NCBI RefSeq assembly: GCF_000284595.1
Contig: NC_017671.1
Coordinates: 3,071,001-3,135,000, forward strand
DNA from: Stenotrophomonas maltophilia D457
GTDB lineage: Bacteria; Pseudomonadota; Gammaproteobacteria; Xanthomonadales; Xanthomonadaceae
Length of the DNA stretch: 64,000 nucleotides
Direction of reading: 5' to 3'
The position numbers and the translations under genes are program-made. Shown piece by piece: positions 59,340 to 64,000 of this stretch. The notes below the pieces were generated by a model that saw only the letters and a program-made list of their open reading frames with translations, was not told the DNA's origin and did no database searches. Every line of letters starts with the position of its first letter. The stretch's first letter is position 1.

Positions 59340-59951
59340 TCAGGCGATCGCTTCCTGGTAACGGCGCTCGACTTCGTTCCAGTCGATGACGTTGAAGAAC
59401 GCGCCGATGTATTCCGGGCGGCGGTTCTGGTACTTCAGGTAGTACGCGTGTTCCCACACGTCCAGGCCGAGGATGGGGGTGTTGCCTTCCATCAGCGGGC
59501 TGTCCTGGTTGCCGGTGCTCTCGACCACGACCTTCTTGTCCGGGGTCACGCTCAGCCACGCCCAGCCACTGCCGAAACGGGTCAGCGCGGCCTTGGTGAA
59601 GGCATCCTTGAACTTGTCGAAACCGCCCAGGTCCTTGTCGATGGCCTTGGCCACGTCGCCCACCGGGTTGCCGCCGGCATTGGGGGCCATCACGGTCCAG
59701 AACAGCGAGTGGTTGGCATGGCCACCACCGTTGTTGCGCACCGGGCCCTGCAGGTTCTCCGGCAGCGACTTGAGCTTCTTCACCAGCTCTTCGACCGGCA
59801 GGTCAGCGTACTCGGTGCCTTCCAGCGCCGCGTTGACGTTGTTGATGTAGGTCTGGTGATGCTTGGTGTGATGGATTTCCATCGTCGCCGCATCGATATG
59901 CGGTTCCAGCGCGTCGTAGGCGTAGGACAGCTTGGGCAGGGTGTAGGCCAT
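59340..59951 (-). CDS. sodA: Superoxide dismutase, manganese type
   Basis: 203 residues. Metal ligands are visible: His in [16 protein letters not shown], His in [13 protein letters not shown], Asp and His in [21 protein letters not shown]. The [10 protein letters not shown] and [12 protein letters not shown] patterns indicate the manganese rather than the iron type. It converts superoxide to hydrogen peroxide in the cytoplasm and works together with the peroxidases in this window. Length matches the family. The RNase gene is divergent from it. Confidence 0.95.
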   Translation of the reverse strand: MAYTLPKLSYAYDALEPHIDAATMEIHHTKHHQTYINNVNAALEGTEYADLPVEELVKKLKSLPENLQGPVRNNGGGHANHSLFWTVMAPNAGGNPVGDVAKAIDKDLGGFDKFKDAFTKAALTRFGSGWAWLSVTPDKKVVVESTGNQDSPLMEGNTPILGLDVWEHAYYLKYQNRRPEYIGAFFNVIDWNEVERRYQEAIA

Positions 59952-60170
59952 GATGCATCTCCTGATTGCGAGGGCACCCGACGATGTCGGGCGGTGCGCG
60001 GTGAATGATGGGGACAGACCGCCAGATTACCAAGAGGGATGTAAAGGAAATTGCGTCCTGCCAGTGAGCACGACGGCAATTGTTACGCAGCAGTGACGCA
60101 GCGCGCTCCTCATGCACCGTGCAGCGCACAGGCGCTACAGTGCGTGTACTACCCTCGCCCGCCCCTGCCC

Positions 60171-60623
60171 ATGCGCAACCCCCGGCTGCTGATCACCGCC
60201 ATCGCCCTGCTGCTGCTCGGCCTGGTCGCCAACCATTTCCTGCAAAGGCCGCCAGCGCCGCAGTTCGCGCCCGACCTGCAGGGCACGCCTGTCGCGCGCG
60301 CGCCGGCCACCGCCTCGCCCGGCAAGGACAGCGGACTTCCCGCGTTCCTGCCCGCCGAAGCGCGCGCGACCATCGCCCTGATCCAGCGTGGCGGTCCATT
60401 CCCGCACCGCCAGGACGGCAGTACCTTCGGCAACCGCGAGCAGCAGCTGCCGCAGCGCGCGCGCGGCTACTACCGCGAATACACCGTCGACACCCCTGGC
60501 GCGCGTACGCGTGGCACGCGTCGCATCGTCACCGGCGGCGATCCGCCGGAAGCGTGGTACTACACCGACGACCATTACGCGTCATTCCGCAGCTTCACCG
60601 TACCGGCCCAGGGAGCGCAGTGA
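60171..60623 (+). CDS. Exported guanyl-specific ribonuclease, barnase/T1 family
   Basis: 150 residues. A membrane-anchor or signal segment (LLITAIALLLLGLVANHFL) precedes a linker and the RNase domain (about 60-150). The active-site pattern of barnase is present: GYYREYTVDTP with the catalytic Glu, RGTRRIVTGGDPP with the arginines and YYTDDHYASFRSF with the catalytic His. It starts at ATG 60171. The stop overlaps the barstar gene start by one base, so toxin and inhibitor are made together. It is an exported RNase paired with a cytoplasmic inhibitor. Confidence 0.9.
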   Translation: MRNPRLLITAIALLLLGLVANHFLQRPPAPQFAPDLQGTPVARAPATASPGKDSGLPAFLPAEARATIALIQRGGPFPHRQDGSTFGNREQQLPQRARGYYREYTVDTPGARTRGTRRIVTGGDPPEAWYYTDDHYASFRSFTVPAQGAQ

Positions 60624-61036
60624 TGAGCCACGATGATTTCGGCCTTGGCCTGCATGACATCAACAACGCCGGCGTCTACGCCATCGACAGCGACGACATC
60701 GGCGCACTGGCCGCGGCGATGCGCGATGCCGGCCTGAAAGTGATCCGCATCGATCTGGAGGGCGTCGCGGACAAGCGCACCCTGCTCGCCCGTTTGGCCG
60801 CACAGCTGGATTTCCCGGCCGGTTTCGGCGGCAACTGGGATGCGCTGTCGGACAACCTGCGCGACCTGCAATGGCTGCCGGCCAATGGCTACGCGCTGTT
60901 CCTGGCCGACGTGGACGCGCTGCGCGCCGGTCCGCAGAAGGACTTCGACACCCTGCTGGACGTGATGGACGAGACCAGCCGTGACTGGGTCGGCCGCGAC
61001 GTACCGTTCTGGGTGTTCCTGTCGCAGAGCGCGTAA
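60623..61036 (+). CDS. Barstar family ribonuclease inhibitor
   Basis: 137 residues without signal peptide. VIRIDLEGVADKRTLLARLA, LDFPAGFGGNWDALSDNLRDL (the FGxNWDAL hallmark) and ALFLADVDALRAGP match barstar, which blocks barnase by covering its active site with an acidic helix. The start is coupled to the RNase stop (TGATG). It protects the cytoplasm from the RNase before export. Acidic residues are numerous, as expected for binding a basic RNase. Confidence 0.94.
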   Translation: MSHDDFGLGLHDINNAGVYAIDSDDIGALAAAMRDAGLKVIRIDLEGVADKRTLLARLAAQLDFPAGFGGNWDALSDNLRDLQWLPANGYALFLADVDALRAGPQKDFDTLLDVMDETSRDWVGRDVPFWVFLSQSA

Positions 61037-61073
61037 GGTCACTGCCTTGGCCGGGATGCACTGACGCCTTGGC

Positions 61074-61123
61074 AGAGGCCGACCTTGGTCGGCGCTTCTG
61101 TGCCAACCAAGGTTGGCATCTAC
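61074..61123. repeat. REP inverted pair (GCCGACC type), left unit degenerate
   Basis: The right unit TGCCAACCAAGGTTGGCATC...TAC (61101-61123) has a clean GTAG head on the minus strand; the left GAGGCCGACCTTGGTCGGCG lacks the T of GTAG. It lies between the convergent barstar and repetitive-protein genes. Confidence 0.75.
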
Positions 61124-61162
61124 CAAAGCGCGGGCCGGCCAGCACGTGGGCACGGCCCCTGT

Positions 61163-62929
61163 CTAGCGGCTCCCGTTGTCTTCCTGCAGTTCCTTCTTGA
61201 ACGGGATGTCCGGCGGCGGTCGTGCCACGGCCGGCTGGTCCTGCATGTTGGGGTTGGTCAGGCCACAGCCGCCACCGGCCTGCAGGATCGAAATGACGCA
61301 GGAGATCCTTGTGTTGGTGCCCGGCAGTGGAATCTCCATCGCCTTGACGCCCTTGCGCACCCATTCGGCCAGCAGCGATTCCTGCGGCACCCAGTATTTG
61401 TCGAACGAGGTCGGCGTGTAGTCGTACGGCGGGCGCTTCAGCCAGGTGCCGGACTGCGCAATGCGCTCCTTGCTCCAGCCGTCGTTGGCACCGCCGGGCG
61501 CACCGCGCGCGGCATGGCCATCGCCCTCCTGGCCAGGCACGCGCACGCTGCCATCGGCATTGAACAGGCCGCTGCCCTTGCCGGCGGTACTGGCCTGGCG
61601 GGTACCGTTGCTGCTGCCGTCGCGGTTGCGGCTGGAAGACCCCCAGTCATCGCCCTTGGCAGGCGTCGCCCAGTTGCCTGGATCAGGCGCCGGGCGCGCT
61701 CCCGCGTTTGCGGGTGTGCTGCTGGATGCTGACGGACGCGCGCTGCTGCTCGCCTGCGTCGCGCTGCCCTGGGCCGCAGTCGCGGGCGTCGCCGTGGCAC
61801 TGCCACTGGAGGATGCCGGCGCTGCCACCGGTGCCGAGGCCACTTCACGTTCCCGCACCTGCACGTCGCGGCCAGTGGGCGCGCGTACGGCGGGCTCACG
61901 CCCGGCCACCGCCGCCATCCGCACCTGCGGATCGGCCACGGCCTGAACTTCACGTTCGCGCACCTGCACGTCCTGCTGCGGCACGCGCACCTGCACTTCC
62001 GGGCTGCGCAGCAGTTGGGGAGCGACCGGCGCGTCGACCGTACTGACTTCGCGTTCGCGCACCTGGATGTCACGCACCTGCGGCGTGCGCACGGCCAGTT
62101 CCGGGGTACGCACCGGGCTTGGTGTCGGCGGCGCCTGCACCGGCTGCACGCTGCGCTCGCGCACGGCGGGGGTGCTGTCACGCGGCACGACGCTGACTTC
62201 GGTGCGCGGCACACTGACCGGCGGCACCACGAAATCCGTGCTGGCCTGCGCCACTTCGGTGGCCTGGACGGGCGAAGGCGGCGGCGCGGCCACCGGCGCC
62301 GGCTCGGCGTCGGCCGGCGGTGGTGGTGGTGGAACGCTGGCGGTCGGCGCGGATGCCGGGGATGAGGCGGTGGTTTCGGCAGCGACCGGACGTGGCGCAG
62401 GGGCCGAGGCAGCGCCCGCCTCCTGGCCCGGCGCAACCCGACCTGCCGCCGCAGCCGCAGCCGCTTCGGCGCCCGGCTGATCGCCACCGCCTTCCTGCGA
62501 CGCGCGACCGACGAACTCCACCTGCACGCGCTCGCCCTCGGTGCCCTCTTCGTCCGGCGCGCTGGTACGGATCACCGCCACCCACAGCAACAGCACGAAG
62601 AACAGCAGATGCAGCAGTGCACTGACCAGTGCCGAGGTCCAGCGCATCCAGCGCTGGTCGCGCGGCGCGGCGTCCCAGTCCTGCCAGAACAATCGGCGCA
62701 GCGCCTGCCACGGCGACAGCCGCGGCGACTGGCCTGGCGGGCCCGGCAGCGGGCGCGGCAGGAAAACTGCGATCACCTCGCGGGCATGGAACGGCCGCGG
62801 CAGTGGCCCCAGCGAGCGCAGCCACAGCGCCCAGCCATAGGGCAGGCGCGTGGACTTCTCGAGGACGGCGCGGGGCTGCTGGCGCGCCAGCAGCAGATCA
62901 ATGAGTTGCTCGGCCCGGGTCAGAGGCAC
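61163..62929 (-). CDS. Transmembrane repetitive protein with Pro/Ala linker and DVQVREREV repeats
   Basis: 588 residues. A cytoplasmic N-terminal region (about 1-95, with SPWQALRRLFWQDWDAAPRD) is followed by one transmembrane helix (about 100-120, LHLLFFVLLLWVAVI) and a very long Ala/Pro/Val-rich stretch (about 130-450). Within it the motif D(I/V)QVREREV occurs three times, together with VPQQDV-like units. The C-terminal 110 residues form a compact Cys-containing region (RISCVISILQAGGGCGL). The layout resembles TonB-like or spacer proteins that cross the periplasm. GTG start at 62929, 10 bp after nfuA. Function unknown. Confidence 0.7.
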   Translation of the reverse strand: MPLTRAEQLIDLLLARQQPRAVLEKSTRLPYGWALWLRSLGPLPRPFHAREVIAVFLPRPLPGPPGQSPRLSPWQALRRLFWQDWDAAPRDQRWMRWTSALVSALLHLLFFVLLLWVAVIRTSAPDEEGTEGERVQVEFVGRASQEGGGDQPGAEAAAAAAAGRVAPGQEAGAASAPAPRPVAAETTASSPASAPTASVPPPPPPADAEPAPVAAPPPSPVQATEVAQASTDFVVPPVSVPRTEVSVVPRDSTPAVRERSVQPVQAPPTPSPVRTPELAVRTPQVRDIQVREREVSTVDAPVAPQLLRSPEVQVRVPQQDVQVREREVQAVADPQVRMAAVAGREPAVRAPTGRDVQVREREVASAPVAAPASSSGSATATPATAAQGSATQASSSARPSASSSTPANAGARPAPDPGNWATPAKGDDWGSSSRNRDGSSNGTRQASTAGKGSGLFNADGSVRVPGQEGDGHAARGAPGGANDGWSKERIAQSGTWLKRPPYDYTPTSFDKYWVPQESLLAEWVRKGVKAMEIPLPGTNTRISCVISILQAGGGCGLTNPNMQDQPAVARPPPDIPFKKELQEDNGSR

Positions 62930-62939
62930 GCGTCAGCGA

Positions 62940-63539
62940 TCAGGCGACGTTGCCGCGCGGAATGTAAGGCGCGTGGCCGCTGTCATGATCGGTCGCGTCA
63001 CGCACGGCGGTCACGCCCGGCACGCGGCCCATCAGGGTTTTTTCGATGCCCTGCTTGAGCGTCACATCGGCCATGCCGCAGCCCTGGCAGCCACCACCGA
63101 AGCGCAGCAGCACCACGCCGTCGGACGAGACTTCCTGCACGGCCACCTTGCCGCCATGCGAGGCCAGCTGCGGATTGACTTCGTTCTCCACCACCCAGTG
63201 CACGCGTTCGACCAGCGAGGCCGCATCACCCGGCGCTTCGCCCTTGATGCGCGGCGCCTTGATGGTCAACTGCTGGGCACCGGCGGTGCCGGCGACGATG
63301 TCGATCTCGGCGCCATCGAGCCAGCCAACGCTGCCGGCGTCGACATAGAGGGTGAAACCATCGCAGTCCACCGCCCACTCGTCACCGAGCAGGTCGGTCG
63401 GTTCGGCGAATTCCAGCCGGGCATCGGCGCGCGGCGTACCGGGGTCGACCGCGCTCAGGCGCACGCCCATGCCGGGCACGCCCTCGCGTTCGATCAACTT
63501 GCGGAAATGGGTCTGGGCAGTGTCGGAGATCTGGATCAT
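62940..63539 (-). CDS. nfuA: Fe-S biogenesis protein NfuA
   Basis: 199 residues: a degenerate HesB/IscA-like N-terminal domain ([20 protein letters not shown], no cysteines at the cluster positions) and a C-terminal Nfu domain with the CXXC motif [18 protein letters not shown]. It carries [4Fe-4S] clusters to target enzymes and is important under oxidative stress or iron limitation. Targets in this window could include the class I fumarase. Length agrees with E. coli NfuA (191). The repetitive-protein gene begins 10 bp downstream. Confidence 0.96.
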   Translation of the reverse strand: MIQISDTAQTHFRKLIEREGVPGMGVRLSAVDPGTPRADARLEFAEPTDLLGDEWAVDCDGFTLYVDAGSVGWLDGAEIDIVAGTAGAQQLTIKAPRIKGEAPGDAASLVERVHWVVENEVNPQLASHGGKVAVQEVSSDGVVLLRFGGGCQGCGMADVTLKQGIEKTLMGRVPGVTAVRDATDHDSGHAPYIPRGNVA

Positions 63540-63629
63540 CAGGCTATTCTAGCCAAGTAAGCGTCAGCCGCTCATTCGGTTTATACACCGTCCGGCGCAT
63601 TGTTCAGTCAACACGAGGTGGAGATTCCC

Positions 63630-63980
63630 ATGGCCGACCTGATTCCACTGGCCCAGGCCCGTTGCGTGCCGCGCAAAGGCAGCGACCACAAGCTCGGCGA
63701 GGCCCGCCTGGCCGAACTGCTGCCGCAGGTTCCCGGCTGGGAGCTGAGCGAGGGTGACCAGGCCCTGTCGCGTACCTTCCGCTTCAAGGATTACTACGCC
63801 ACCATGGCCTTCGTGAACGCGCTGGCCTGGATCGCCCACCGCGAGGACCACCACCCGGACCTGGGCGTGCACTACGACCGCGCGGTCGTGCGCTTCTCCA
63901 CCCACGATGTGGGCGGGCTGAGCGAGAACGACTTCATCTGCGCGGCCAAGACTTCGGCCCTGACGGAGCAACTGCCATGA
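63630..63980 (+). CDS. phhB: 4a-hydroxytetrahydrobiopterin dehydratase (pterin-4a-carbinolamine dehydratase)
   Basis: 116 residues. [29 protein letters not shown] contains the histidine cluster typical of the family, and [19 protein letters not shown] is the C-terminal block. It regenerates the pterin cofactor of phenylalanine hydroxylase; no phhA is in the window. The ATG at 63630 was chosen (GGTGGAG upstream). The stop overlaps the start of the next gene by 4 bp (ATGA), so an operon continues past the edge. Confidence 0.94.
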   Translation: MADLIPLAQARCVPRKGSDHKLGEARLAELLPQVPGWELSEGDQALSRTFRFKDYYATMAFVNALAWIAHREDHHPDLGVHYDRAVVRFSTHDVGGLSENDFICAAKTSALTEQLP

Positions 63981-64000
63981 ACGTACGTTTGCTGAGCCTG
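63977..64000 (+). CDS. Start of a gene cut by the window edge
   Basis: ATG at 63977 overlapping the phhB stop (ATGA) and reading MNVRLLSL to the end of the window. Only eight codons are visible, so nothing can be said about function beyond probable translational coupling with phhB. Confidence 0.5.

Overview
This looks like a chromosomal window from a Stenotrophomonas species, most likely the S. maltophilia complex. The reasons are the high-GC codon use, the Xanthomonadaceae-type gene content, and many short palindromic repeats that begin with GTAG, which match the SMAG/REP family known from S. maltophilia. I recognised no phage, insertion sequence, rRNA, tRNA or CRISPR array. About sixty genes are supported, and most are housekeeping or envelope genes in short operons.

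Layout. Positions 1-6.4 kb hold the end of an MFS transporter, an O-acyltransferase with an SGNH domain, a DUF2058 protein, slyX-ugd, an FKBP-type isomerase and an exported glutathione peroxidase. A seven-gene plus-strand unit at 6.7-11.3 kb encodes a small exported peptide, a GntR/YtrA regulator, an ABC ATPase and permease, a GSGD-repeat protein and two lipoproteins; its promoter carries an inverted repeat over the -10 and it ends at a strong hairpin. fumC, purB, the RoxA-type L16 hydroxylase, a GNAT fusion protein and sucA-sucB-lpd fill 11.4-23.3 kb. At 23.4-28 kb lie two small exported or membrane proteins and a TonB receptor-PhoD pair behind a Pho-box-like promoter. dnaB, an FMN reductase, asnB and a fused thiamine-diphosphate E1 enzyme follow (28-34.7 kb). 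Then come stress, envelope and RNA genes up to 43.7 kb: two GSTs, GNAT, glycine-zipper proteins, tatD, tcdA, a cytochrome c'-like protein, cold-shock protein, phospholipase A and arsC. The segment 43.7-50.2 kb holds a Cys-rich lipoprotein, a class I fumarase, an ECF41-type sigma factor with a carboxymuconolactone-decarboxylase-like partner, an ABC exporter and fpr. The last part holds a second glutathione peroxidase, an M3 peptidase, cfa, rhomboid, a POT transporter, an EEP-like protein, MnSOD, a barnase/barstar pair, a repetitive transmembrane protein, nfuA and phhB.

Functional themes. The TCA cycle is represented by two unrelated fumarases and the complete 2-oxoglutarate dehydrogenase operon. 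Oxidative stress is represented by two glutathione peroxidases, superoxide dismutase, Fpr, NfuA, the flavin reductase and the CMD protein. Envelope maintenance and phosphate acquisition make up most of the rest.

The least ordinary content is outside the genes: several families of palindromic elements placed at gene ends. They include a 39-bp hairpin family, always in pairs, whose stem keeps the same mismatch in every copy, a perfect 66-bp palindrome between convergent genes, and an inverted pair whose arms extend into the 3' end of phoD. I found no clear new defence or biosynthetic system. The best novelty candidates are the 39-bp paired hairpins, the E1-AsnB gene pair, the sigma-54 promoter in front of a 53-residue orphan, and the membrane-anchored cytochrome c'-like protein.
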